This document shows, piece after piece, positions 50,718 through 61,560 of a DNA stretch of 64,000 nt; position 1 is the stretch's first letter, and every line of letters starts with the position of its first letter. The notes beneath the pieces were generated by a model. The model worked only from the letters and a program-made list of their open reading frames with translations, did no database searches and was not told the origin of the DNA. This DNA is from Armillaria gallica (lineage: Eukaryota; Basidiomycota; Agaricomycetes; Agaricales; Physalacriaceae). The position numbers were made by a program, and so were the translations under genes. The stretch covers positions 1,240,001-1,304,000 of the forward strand of contig JBANDB010000004.1 in assembly GCA_037576215.1 (NCBI GenBank). The letters run 5' to 3'.

Positions 50718-52197
50718 TTACGCAACCTGAAATCCCAGCCGATACCAATCATCCATACACTCTGCAAACACGGAACAAAACAGTTTCACCCTATCCATCG
50801 TAAGCCGCTGGAACTCCTCCTGGAAGAAACTCAACGCAACCGAAGCCCACGATCTCTCATTCACCGTCAAGCTCTGGAGAACAATCTCGAGGATACACTG
50901 AATGTCTGCAACGTCGGCGGACTGCTTTCTTTGCTTGTGTAGCTCGGACGCCGTCATATGGTCATGCCATCCCTGGAGCTTATGTAGGAGAAATACTTCG
51001 AGGGGAACGAGGGGCAGCCCATTCTTCATGATGGTTGATCTCGATGATAAAAACGGCAGCATCATCGTGCCAGCCATAACGATGTCGACTTTGGTGCGCC
51101 TGCACACCACCCTTTCTCCAATATTTAGCTGCTGCTGATACCATAACACTTGGTACGTCACCTCCAGAGTCTTAGCCCTTCTGAAGTAGAAGTGGAGGGG
51201 ATCCTGGTTAACCAGGCTGCGCTTGACAACTTCTGCCTCCTCCGAGGATGAAACGAGGATATCAACGTCATGTACTGGAGCATTTAGCGTAACAAAAGTC
51301 AGCTAGAGTGGATATACATATATTGGGCTGACGTTTATTCCCGTAAATGTAACAAGCAGCGCTGCCGAAAATGGCGCACGAATAACCGGAGTCTCGGAGG
51401 AGACGTGTAGCATCAACGGCTGCTTGAAAGATGATTCCGCCTTTTCTGCGGATTGCTGGGATTCTTACGGTCGGTGTCGGGCCACATGCTGTTTGGACAT
51501 CAACCTCTGCTAGCAGAGACCGCAGGATGGGCGGAAGGGCAGAGCGAAAGCCAATGGCAGTGAAATATTCTCTGAGCTCTGGATGAACTGCAACAACGTC
51601 GTTGGCAAGCTGATCAAGTTGTGTGACGTCTTCGAATGCTGCCCGGACATCAGCATTGCGATGACAGAGTAGCTCTAGAACTGCCACAACATTCTTGTAC
51701 GCGTTGTTTGTCATCGGAAGTCCTCGAGAATTAACGGTCATGAGTAGAGTGGAGAATAGGTAGTTCTGGTTGATGATGGAAATTCCATCGAAGTACGTGC
51801 CGATGCATTCATCGGGGCCCAAGCTCATTGACGAAGGAGCTTCTTCCAACGTGACCTTACAGGGTCTCGGATTTCCATCTCGGCCATGCACGGAACATTG
51901 GAAAGCACCTTTGCTTGCTTTCAGAACACCCTGTTGACACAGAATGCATTGAAGCGAGCCAAGGGAATTGCCATTACGAAGAACGACCAAGAAATCGATA
52001 CGATGGCTCTGTATTTGATTTTAAATGAAAAGGAAACGATTCAGTGTACGTAGGAACCATACCATTGGGACAGTAGGTGAGCCCATGATATACCAAGGAA
52101 CGTATCCTGGTCCCGCAAGGAAACAATCATGTCCTAGCTGACGAATGCAGAATGAAAGGGTGTGTGTGGCAGTAAGAACGGTTTCGGAGTGAGCCAT
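50718..52197 (-). CDS. Nucleotidyltransferase-fold protein, about 460 aa, three exons
   Basis: Exon 1 is 52197-52063 (45 codons, MAHSETVLTA...), intron 1 is 52062-52009 (phase 0), exon 2 is 52008-51318, intron 2 is 51317-51275 (43 nt, phase 1) and exon 3 is 51274-50718. After a 230-residue N-terminal part with a Cys/His cluster (CILC...CSVHG), the product carries AIFGSAACYIYG, then HDVDILVSS across the intron-2 junction, then TKVDIVMAG. This is the GS...DxD...D pattern of nucleotidyltransferase-fold enzymes. A helical C-terminal part (LLHKLQGWHDH) follows, as in a family widespread in agaricomycetes. The substrate is unknown. The start is the first ATG giving an open first exon. Confidence 0.7.
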
Positions 52198-52989
52198 TTG
52201 TTTTCTTTCTTTGCCAGATAACGATGAACATCCAGGACATTGTTCGAGTCTGACCTCGTGGCTGACACGATGGAAGGCGGAATAGGTGGGATTGTAGTAG
52301 TCGGGAATAATCCGGGATGAAGACGAGACAATAAGTCTGCACTCTCTGGGAATGCAGCGGTTATTTTAGCCAAGTAGTCGAGGAACAGTGGCTGCTCTGC
52401 GGGGGTGAGGCTCCATATAGGAGGCGGAAGATTAGGTAGACGGAGATACGCTTCGCCAATCGCAATGACTTCCAGCGTGGACTTCTTCAGTTTCTTCTCA
52501 GATTTACCGACACAGCTCTCCATGCGTCAGTATATAATTGATTGAATTTAGAGAAGTGGAAGGTCTTTTACGATGAAAAAGTCTTCCAAATGACCGCTAA
52601 TAAACTTGACCTTACACTGGTGCTTCTTCGTCGGTGACCCGTCGTTCAGCACGTCGTGATTATAGGTCATTGCAGCTTTGCCGTCTACAACTGGCGAGGC
52701 GACGGAGAATCGGTGATCTACACTCGCTAGGTGCTGGGTAGCGTAAGTGAGGATCGATGAATCACCCATGACATGAACGTCCTGTCGCCACTAGTACCGG
52801 TTATATCAGGTTACACTATCGAGAGTAATAAGTGAAACTCACGGAGCCGCCGGTTGTTGTACCACAGAGGAGATGCCACGCCAGATCTCCATAGATAGCC
52901 CAGCGAACGTTTCGGGTTTGGAAGGACTTGAATATTGCGACAGCGGCGCTGCGGACAATGCTAGTTCGGAATGCTTTGTTGCCGGCCAT
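52134..52989 (-). CDS. Degenerate nucleotidyltransferase-like sister gene, about 246 aa
   Basis: Exon 1 is 52989-52843 (49 codons, MAGNKAFRTS...), the intron is 52842-52782, exon 2 is 52781-52572, the intron is 52571-52518 (with a TACTGAC branch site) and exon 3 is 52517-52134. RWAIYGDLAWHLL followed by DVHVMG occupies the position of the GS...DVD motif, and KVKFISG that of the third acidic strand. The catalytic acidic residues are therefore partly lost (DVH, KVK). Its last exon overlaps the first exon of the neighbouring intact gene by about 60 nt in another frame, so one end is probably mis-modelled. It is likely an inactive tandem paralogue or a regulatory partner. Confidence 0.5.
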
Positions 52990-53224
52990 AGTTGTTTTGA
53001 GACGAATACAATCACAAGAGGATGGAGGACGGAAAGCAGAAAACCACGCCACATAAGCATGGTTTTGTTGCTTTCCCTTGGACCGTGTGAATGGAAGTGC
53101 GGTATTTCTCCAAGTGTCTATCAATCGATTAGCATACCAAGGTGTGCCGAAGTGAAGGGGTAAGATGTTGTGAGAAATGAGTGACGCCAGGACAGAAACG
53201 GATTTCTTGCTGCTGAAATGAAGA

Positions 53225-55560
53225 CTTAATCCTTAGCTTTCGTGAACAGGCCAATAGCAGGGTTGCAGTGTCGAGATTGGCGACAGGGGATTCATGTGGA
53301 CCCACTGCGATGTAGGTCCTGTTCGACGGGGACGAGCGATGTGTTGGTAAACCCTAGTCTGTCTGTAAATACAAACCCTCAGCTTGGCGAGAGAAGACAA
53401 AGGGCAAGACGCACATTGACTAGTGTCATAAATTTCATCTCACCTCACCGCAGCTGCGAGCTGTCGTCACCGTTAGACAAGATTACGCTACCCGTTCCTT
53501 CAGCACTAGAGGACCATCGCACGTAGCTGAAGAATAAAGGATTTAGCGAGACACCATAATTTGGTTGAGAAACAGTAGAAGAAGATATCAAAGGTGCTTA
53601 TCTTGGCACATTCCTGGGATGTTGTATATGGCTCATTGATCCATGTAGACTTCGAATGGGATTACTCAAAAAGTTATGAAAAGCCCTAAGTCCTATTTGA
53701 CGGTCGTCCATCTTCAATGTCCTACAACCAGCCTTTGAGATACGACAGAATACGGAATAACCTGCGTCAACGTAATCCCAAAGGCGAGAAATACGCGGGG
53801 TGAACGTCTGGGGATTGACAAACCCCTCTAAAGATTGACTCCAGGGAATCATGGGCATCCGAAAGACTAAGCAGAGCTGCCAGCAAACTTTAACAACAAG
53901 AATCCTTGGTTGTAAAGTGTGATTAGTAGTGGACATGTCAGACGGAGAGCTTGAGGCTGAGAGTCGCGTTGAAGAAGCAACAAAAAGAGGAGCATCGGTG
54001 AGTTCGGTCCGGGTGCCGGTTACCGGTGCCGTTTTTGTCCGTGACTCTCTCTTTCCACCACCATCCCGTCGTCGTTTGTACTCTTTCAATGCTTTCTTAA
54101 CACTCATTTTCTTCTGCCACCGCCTCGTGTGCCACACAATTTCTCTTCCTAATTTCAGGGTAGTCCTTTCAAGCACGACCCGCATTTTTCAGTATTCAGC
54201 TAACGTTGACATACTGCGATTTTTTTCAGGATTCGCAATCTCTGGCGAAATACCAATCCATAAGCCTTTGATGGACCCTGTTTCTCACAAAATTTGATGA
54301 GAACGATATCGCACTGCTCTTACCAAGCTCGCCGCCAAGAATGTTCGGCACTCGGCACTTACCAGTCATTTGTTACCCAGCTGGATATCTATTTAGGCTC
54401 AACGATGGTGCTCGTAGACGCATGCGGTCAATTTTGTGAGTGAGCCATTGCATTTTGTAGCGGACCATCACTCATGACCTTTAGCAGAAGAAAGGCATCT
54501 ACTGAGACGCGCAGTCGTATCTAGTATGATAGAGACTTGACGAGTCTTCAAGCTTCACGCGTTACGGCAGGTAAGGTATGATTGTTCTCTGACGACCATT
54601 CTCATGCTGACATCCTTGATCGTCTGTGAAGACCGTCTAGAAAACGACCAGCTTATGATTTCGTCATTTCTGTCATACAAGGGGACTAAGACTAGGCAAC
54701 TTGAGACGAGCAGCACCCACAGAATGATACTTATCGTCGTTCGGATCGTGTGAGGGGTCCCGCTTGAACGTTAAACGTTGAACGACCGGTGTTTCATGGC
54801 TTTTGCATGGCGCTAAACTGAGGAAGCTCCGATTTTCAAGCTAGTGCGTTCTACCTACCATTCTTTCCCGCTTACATCAACTCACGGCTTCCTTACAGGT
54901 ACCATCAAAATTCTTCTGTGGCCTACGCTGAATTTTCTATCCAACCTTACATCCCAGCGATCCGTATCACCAATGCTGCGTTTAGTGCACGTCTGCATTC
55001 GCGAAAGGTTCTCACCAAGTCTCGTGCTCATTCCGATCCCTCTTTCTATCCCAAGCGTTCGGGCATCGGCACCACCAAGCCTTGTGTATGACCGTCGCAT
55101 TTCGTGGCCCTACTCAAAGACTTGAACGTCACAACTTCCTAAGTCTGCATTGACGTCGCCTAATTCACGTTCCAGGGAGACCCCTGCCATTTACCATTGT
55201 CGATTCTTCCTATGGGTCATGTCATTGCCCCTTGCCGCGGATCTATCATCGATTTTCCCTTGACACTCTCCCGCGTACATGAGGCCGAACTTCTGCGTGG
55301 GCAGCGCTTGCCATATTTTCAGGCGTCTTTTCTGTGGACCTTCTCAGCCATCGATGAAAAGCTCGCCGTGAAGAAGAGAGGTTGCCTCATCGATCCTTCG
55401 ACTTTGTTGGATAGTCCGTCCATGGCGCCAAATCAATCTGGGTGGATCGGGTTTGCTCCTCATGTTGTTCTATCGTGCGTCCTGTCTGGTCTATCTTCCT
55501 GCATTGCGCTAATCATTCTTATTCGATACAGGTGTCGTCTGTGAACCCTGTGCTATCTGT
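53225..55560. repeat. Segmental duplication block R1, copy C
   Basis: This is collinear with about 440-2880 and 28490-30930 but more diverged, with several short deletions. It begins about 240 bp upstream of the degenerate nucleotidyltransferase start. A minus frame of 195 codons (53598-54185) and plus frames of 93-122 codons are present, but the equivalents in copies A and B are broken, so none is called. Confidence 0.68.
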
Positions 55561-56293
55561 ACCACCCACTCGCTTTATACTCTGCAGCCCATATTGTGAT
55601 CACTACGGTGCTCCCCTTCGTGTCCATGGCACATGGTACACCTTGCTAGGACCGCCTGTGGACCTGGCCGTTCCTTAACCTCCGAAACTCCGGCTCTCCC
55701 TTTTCTGAGATAAATGAATCGGAAGTGACTCACAAACGACATCCGGACATCCAACGTGATCATGGCGCCCAACATTGGGCCTCCGTGAACCGTTTCCTTT
55801 GTTAATTTCGCTAGATGCTAGCTTGATATCCTTCAGGATGTGATTAGGGGGCGTTTTCAAGCTGCCAAGTGCAGAGAAGCGGTCAGTCAAATTTGTAGAT
55901 GTTGCGCGAGGAACTGATTTGAACTTTGGTCTCGCAGGTTGGATTAACGATCATGGTAGATCCCCCAGCGCTCTGTCTTGTCCTGTGTAATCGAGAGTAT
56001 TTCAACTTGTTTGCAATAAGTAGCTGAATGCCGCCGCTCTGTCTGTCTGTACTCAACACGTCTGCAAATTTAAAATTTCTCGAGAATCTGGTTCTTAAGT
56101 ATGGAAGCCCTCCTCCTCAAAATTTACAACAGAACACCGGTAAAAAGGTATATGAGTAGCGTTCACTACATGTAAGTACGACGAAATCATTCAGGAATAA
56201 ACAGTGCAGGAATGGATTAGAGATATCAAGGGTTTTTCTTGTCTATCAGAAACAGACGAAGAGACCGACGTGTTAACTGGTGGAGAGGAAGGA
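55561..56293. other. Single-copy spacer, nothing recognised
   Basis: Short frames of 66-78 codons on both strands show no domain. No match to other parts of the window was seen. Confidence 0.3.
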
Positions 56294-56827
56294 TTAAACC
56301 CTCGGGGTAACCGCGTGGGTATCGGCAGCGGGAGCCGTATCGGCAGTAGGGGTCGCGGAAGCTCCCTCGAGAGTGAATTTTCGACTCGTGATTGGTTCAG
56401 TGAGAATCGGCTTGGCTAACTGCACCGGCACAGCACTGGCACCTGGTGCAAAAGTAGTTCCTGCCTCACCAGTGTCACTAGCCTCTACAGTAGCGCAGCT
56501 TTCTCCGACATCGGGGCTTCCCACCGAGCCTGTACCAACGGGAATGGGTGTGAACAGAGGCGGGCTGAAAACCTTAGCTCGCTTCGTGACTTCAAGATGC
56601 CCGATTCTGGGGATTCCGATAGTGCCTATGGCATGTGGCCCGGTACCATCGGTAGGAAGAGGAAGGCTGTCGGTAGCGGAAGCGACGGTGGTGAGGTCTG
56701 TGCAAGCGTGTGGGTGCACGACAGGTGGGCCTGGTTCTCGAAGCTGTCGTCCATCAAGGACTACAGCGCCTTGGACCAAAACAGAGAGGATGCCTGCAAG
56801 AGCGGCTACACGGAGAAGAGAAAGCAT
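56294..56827 (-). CDS. Small secreted Thr/Pro/Ala-rich protein (177 aa)
   Basis: It is an intronless frame starting MLSLLRVAALAGILSVLVQG, a classical signal peptide with likely cleavage after VQG-A. The mature part has low complexity and is rich in Thr, Pro, Ala, Val and Gly, with only two Cys, which suggests O-glycosylation rather than a disulfide-rich fold. No enzymatic domain is recognised. A 167-codon frame on the other strand is a shadow of the biased composition. It could be a cell-surface or effector-like protein; that is inference. Confidence 0.6.
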   Translation of the reverse strand: MLSLLRVAALAGILSVLVQGAVVLDGRQLREPGPPVVHPHACTDLTTVASATDSLPLPTDGTGPHAIGTIGIPRIGHLEVTKRAKVFSPPLFTPIPVGTGSVGSPDVGESCATVEASDTGEAGTTFAPGASAVPVQLAKPILTEPITSRKFTLEGASATPTADTAPAADTHAVTPRV

Positions 56828-56929
56828 GACTAGTCTGTTGATAATGAAGATCAGTATCGTCTTCCCAGTTAAATAACGCAGAATGCATCCTTACTAATAA
56901 GCGGAGATTAGAAATGTATTTTTCAGAAA

Positions 56930-57979
56930 GAAGTGAATCTGAGGTTGAAAAGACGTAACCATTAGAAGATGGGCAACGCGAAGGAGATCAACTAACTGTG
57001 TACTATCTGCTTCTGTGCTTCTGAGACTAGGTACAGACTAGAAGAGAGGCAACGCGAAGCAAAGCAACTAACTGAGAACCATGCGCTTTCATGTTTCTGA
57101 GAAATCTACCTTCCCTCGTCCGAGCTTTTATAATTTGCCTTGCTCTATAATCAAACAAGAGAGAACGGCTGTTGCAGAAACCTGGTAAAGGGATTTAGTA
57201 TTAGAACCACAGCGATGTAAAGCCGATCGCCTGGGAAGATACCTATTTCTATCAGTTGGTCTCCTTGTACCTATCAAGCAGCTGCACATGTATCTCATTT
57301 CAAGAGAAAATGTAAGAACCCTTCTTGAGGAGTGGTCGACCTGGAAGAGATAGGACAGCAGTTCACACCCGAGAATATAGAACATCACCATGTAGCTATA
57401 TTACATGATGAGTCGCTCCATCCAAAGAGCGTCTTCTTCATTTCTGGAGGGGCGGGAGCGCTCCGTCAAATTTAGAATTTGGCCGCGAGCAACAGAAAAT
57501 CAAGGCCTGAACATATGGGTATGTAACACTACTAAAAATACTATGAGTCATGCAATATATTATTAGTGTGTTCTCACTGCATACAGAAGTTCCGACATCC
57601 GAGTCTGCCGTATGGCCTTGGCATCAAATGGTCTTGTCGACCACGGTCCTTCTTGTTGCTCTCTTCAGATATTAAAGGCGGCTATGCTGCAGTATGTAGG
57701 CAATACTGCTCGTCATAGTTACCCTGCTCATCATATTTTCCCAAAGTCAGCTTCGATTCCACTGTTCCAGCAGCGTTGCCTTGGAAATTCGGCGTTGATA
57801 TTCTCTTACGGAGACTTCCCAACATCATGAGTTGTGTTGCATGAGCTGTTGGCGGAAATGATTCATGAAGTTTCAGCTTGTATTCTTCAATGCTACTCTT
57901 GAGCCTGTTGAACTCGTGGATTCATTATAGCTGCGACATAGTGCTTTCCATAATACTCGAGAGTCGAGGGCCACGGTCT
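56930..57979. repeat. Segmental duplication block R4, copy B
   Basis: This is collinear with 38930-39940, including the 75-bp tandem pair at about 56955-57105 and the TATTAAAGGCGGCTATGCTG tract near 57670. Similarity in direct orientation stops at GAGTCGAGGGCCACGGTC (about 57979). Confidence 0.7.
57286..57480 (+). pseudogene. Broken paralogue of the 69-aa ORF at 39263
   Basis: It starts MYLISRENVRTLLEEW, then a one-base deletion in the GTGGTCGACC tract shifts the frame to an early stop. The downstream sequence still matches the 39.3-kb copy. Confidence 0.45.
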
Positions 57980-58319
57980 GTTCCAAACCGTGAACGTTAT
58001 TCAATCCCAGGAAACCAATGGCAGACGGAGTAACCCGCACTTTCTATCTCTGGTGTCTATCTGTCTTGATACGATGTAGTTCGTCAACATTAATTTCGAG
58101 ACTCCGGATGGTACGATCATAATTTCATGAACGGAAATTTAGAGAAGCGTCTCGGCTGGTGGAATTAAAATCACAGAGGATTATGTACATGTTTCCATTC
58201 CCACTCGGATTGGGTGCTGAAGAACGGACGTTCGAGACTTCGATCATGAAGGCATCGAGATGTGAAGAAACGTATAGCGAGTAGGACCATATTGCACAAG
58301 CCGCAGGATAGGGGAGAAA
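57980..58319 (-). repeat. Inverted segment relative to the 40-41 kb paralogue
   Basis: Between collinear R4 (left) and R5 (right), this stretch is the reverse complement of the paralogue. 58007-58200 matches 41224-41410 reversed, and 58230-58319 matches 39937-40030 reversed. Direct similarity resumes at TTTGGAAGATGGCGGGGTGACG. Confidence 0.75.
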
Positions 58320-60320
58320 GTTTGGAAGATGGCGGGGTGACGTCACCAAGAAACGGGAGCCGGATGTTGCCGACGCGTCTATCATCATTCCTTCGTCACC
58401 TCCTTTCAAATCTTTGAACATCCTCCACCGACGTTCCTCACACCATCAATTCACACATAGTTTTGTGTGGATAATCAGGCCGTATGGCACGCGTTGTCCC
58501 GTTTTCCAGTGGGAGCGTTGGGTGCGGCCCGCATCCCGCCAGTCACGTGCAGGTTTTGGGGACCTTTCCGTAGTTCTCCGGTTGTTTGTAGCTCACCCTT
58601 GTGCTATACAATCCATTTGCCTAGCGAACCTCGCGATACGGTTCCACCAGCCAACTTGAACCTTGACATTGGCCGTCTTCTAAGGTCCATATTCCGTTCT
58701 GGAGGAATATCCTTGAAGAAGTTTCGCTGCGGCCCTTCTTGCTCTTCGACGCGGATATGCACGTTTGCACCGTCGGCTTCGTCGCTTCAATCCTCGGCGT
58801 CATTTCAACCTCGCTGCCAAAGCAGTCAATGTGGCGTGATGATGATTCAGGAGGAGTTGGACTTGTAATGGGAAGGTGGTATTGACGGCGCACCCCGGTG
58901 AGTCGTTCAGTCCCGTTTTGTGTAGCACAGTAGCTCACGGCTTTCAACAGGACGTTCTCACTGCTTGGTGGGAACTGAATCATGGCGGCGATCTTCCGTG
59001 GCGTAAGCTAAGCCGAGGAAGCTCCGGTTTTGGGGCTCGCGAGTTGTACGTCCTATTGCCGTTCTGATGTATTCACTTCATTGTTTCCTGACAGATGGTC
59101 TCAACATCCTTCAGTCTATTGTATGCATGGACTGTCTAGGGAACTCTTCTGCGACCTACTGTGAAGCCCATCTTATATGCCGACTTCACCATCTCATCCC
59201 AAAGGCTATATCATCAATGTTCACACTCAGTTCACGTCGAAATTCATTGCAAGATGTTCGCCGAGTCTCGTACACATGCCGATCATCTCCTGGCTCAAGT
59301 GTTTTACCATCAGAGTCTTGTGTATGACTGTTGTCGCAGTCTATGGCCATGACCCCAAGCGAAGGACTTGAGCGTCGATCTCCAGCTTCCCACGCCCTCC
59401 CTGACGTCGGTCAAACCATTTTCCACGGGCGAACCTTGCTTTTTCCGGCTACTCGTTGTTGCTATGAGGTGTCGTCGCGACGGGCCATTATCCCTTCACG
59501 TTCATGCGCATACACCCAGACGAACCTTCGTGCAAGCAAGGCCTGTTCTACAAGATCTCCTTCAGGCCTTTCTTACACAACAATATCGGTCTCATGAAAC
59601 TTCTCAGTCGCTGATGACGCGGACGGTTCACCGCGGAGGGAGGACGCGCCATCGATGCTTCGACTTTTCCCGGTGGACCTTCCGTGGCGTCCCATCGACG
59701 TTGAAGGAGAGACGTATGTTGCGCTTTCTATTTGCTTCTTCTACGCTTGACTTTATGAGCTCTTTAGAACAGGGCTCGAATATTGTCTCGAGCGTTCCAT
59801 CGAAGGGAGCAATATACGCTGCCAGTCCACGCGTTCTTCAAGCCATCGTTTCCTCTGATGTTAGCGCTCGATGTCCAGCCCAGCTCATTACGAACTATTT
59901 CACCTCGCTCAATGGTCGCAGTCCAGGTCGTTACAAGACGTTTGTGGGGACTGCGATGGCGAGCTACCGGTGCCAGCTGTATCTTGGCCGCTTCAGTGAG
60001 TGGTTCAGTACCACACTGTGGTCGACGATTTACGATTGAAAGCAGACAATGGGCGGAGTCAAGGCCGTGTCTAAGCTGTTGAGCGCGGGTCCCGCGTAGT
60101 GCCTCGGGTAAAAGGCGGAGATTATACGTGGCGCAAGCGCTGGGAGCGGGTCAACTGTATGTCCATCGTTCTATGTCATTTATTTGTGCTGATCAGTCTC
60201 TCACAGACATTCAGCGCTGGGTATACTTGAACTTTGTCGAAGATGGCGAGCCCGGTATTCAGTACTCGACTGTCAGGAAGATCACTAAACCTGCGATGTC
60301 AGCTGAGCGTCTTATCAGTG
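58320..60320. repeat. Segmental duplication block R5, copy B
   Basis: This is collinear with 41403-43260. It contains a 223-codon plus frame (59368-60039) whose paralogue is shorter and shifted, so it is more likely decayed than coding. A small segment around 58510-58640 is absent from copy A. Confidence 0.65.
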
Positions 60321-61560
60321 CCGGTCCTTAAAGATATACTACGCAATCACCAATCATCAAGCATTTCGTAGCAGGCATTTACCAGCTTCCCGGGGGGCGT
60401 GCGCGCTCTCTTTATCGCCAAAATTATCTATACCAGTTCCCGGGCTTGGCGGCCATGCTACCATCTTCGGTCGCACCCTCATCAGCATCGCTTTTGAGTG
60501 ACTGAAGTTCAGAGTTTTTCAGGCTAGCGGTACTTACCGATACGAGTACCGTCAAGATGGAGGGCACGCAGAGATGGCCAGGGTAGAGACATTCAGCCAT
60601 GACAAGTTGGACAATATGGTCGCCTAGACTCGATACCAACCTACGTATCACCGTCCTTCATTTGTCAGACTGGTTTGAATCTAGTGATTGCTGGTGGGAA
60701 GCCTTTCCCTATCTTCGATCGGCATATATCCGCTCTTTGGCGTTATGCTACCAAATGACAATGTCCTAATAACCTGGAATTTAAGCTCGATTAGTTCCCA
60801 ATGTCTCCGAGTCGTTGAACTGAATTCTCACATCCGCTATTTCGAGCGTGGATCGCATGTGGGCGTTCAACAACACATATTCAGAAGCTGCAACACCTTA
60901 CGTCTTTGGTATAGCTACACTCCTTCAAACTACGCTAATATCATGGTGCAATACCCACGTAGAAATGCCGCGCCATATCCACTTTGACTCATGCGACGAG
61001 GTGCATAGTGTACGGCACCTCGAGCGTTCCGTTCTGAGCAGTCGCGCACGGGGCCCCGCGTTCACAGGGAAATGTGTGGTGTAGGTCGTGGTCTGGGTGC
61101 CGAATTTACATTCATTTTTCTGGTATGCTGAAATACGCATCTTTCCCTCGCCGAGAAGGCTGCAAGGACACGCGTTTTAGAAGGGCGTCCACGGATGGAA
61201 CTTTGGACACGTTGGATCTGGCTGAGCGCGATGTCATAATCGACGCTCTCAATGACCATATCCTGAAATGCGAAACTGAAGTGCTCATCGGGATGGACAT
61301 CTGCGCTGGGAAACAGGTTCCCCACCCGAGCGTTCGTCGTCGTGCGTGAGAAGACGATAACATTCGACGAAGGACAGACTGCGGAACTCATTCCCGTATG
61401 CCCTTCCTCTCATCAGACAAGGTGTCGCGCAGTGCTTCGGTATTTCAAATGGAAACTGAGTTAAATTTCGACGGCCAATGATTGACGTTATTCTTTCATA
61501 GATATATATTTACTGGACACTTTGTATTATCGGTAACCAAGGAACTGGGAGGAATAAACT
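60321..61560. other. Spacer before the GMC gene, no gene recognised
   Basis: Overlapping frames of 75-109 codons occur on both strands (for example 61391-61062 minus and 61074-61349 plus), without a recognisable domain or consistent splice model. Confidence 0.3.

Noticed and set aside
53598..54185. 195-codon minus-strand frame
   Set aside because: Equivalent positions in R1 copies A and B are interrupted by stops; it appears to be a chance open frame in copy C.
56373..56876. 167-codon plus-strand frame opposite the secreted protein
   Set aside because: It is a shadow of the biased codon composition; only the minus-strand frame has a signal peptide.
59368..60039. 223-codon plus-strand frame as a gene
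   Set aside because: The paralogous frame at 42321 is shorter and diverges by frame, and the protein sequence is low in recognisable features; more likely decayed repeat.
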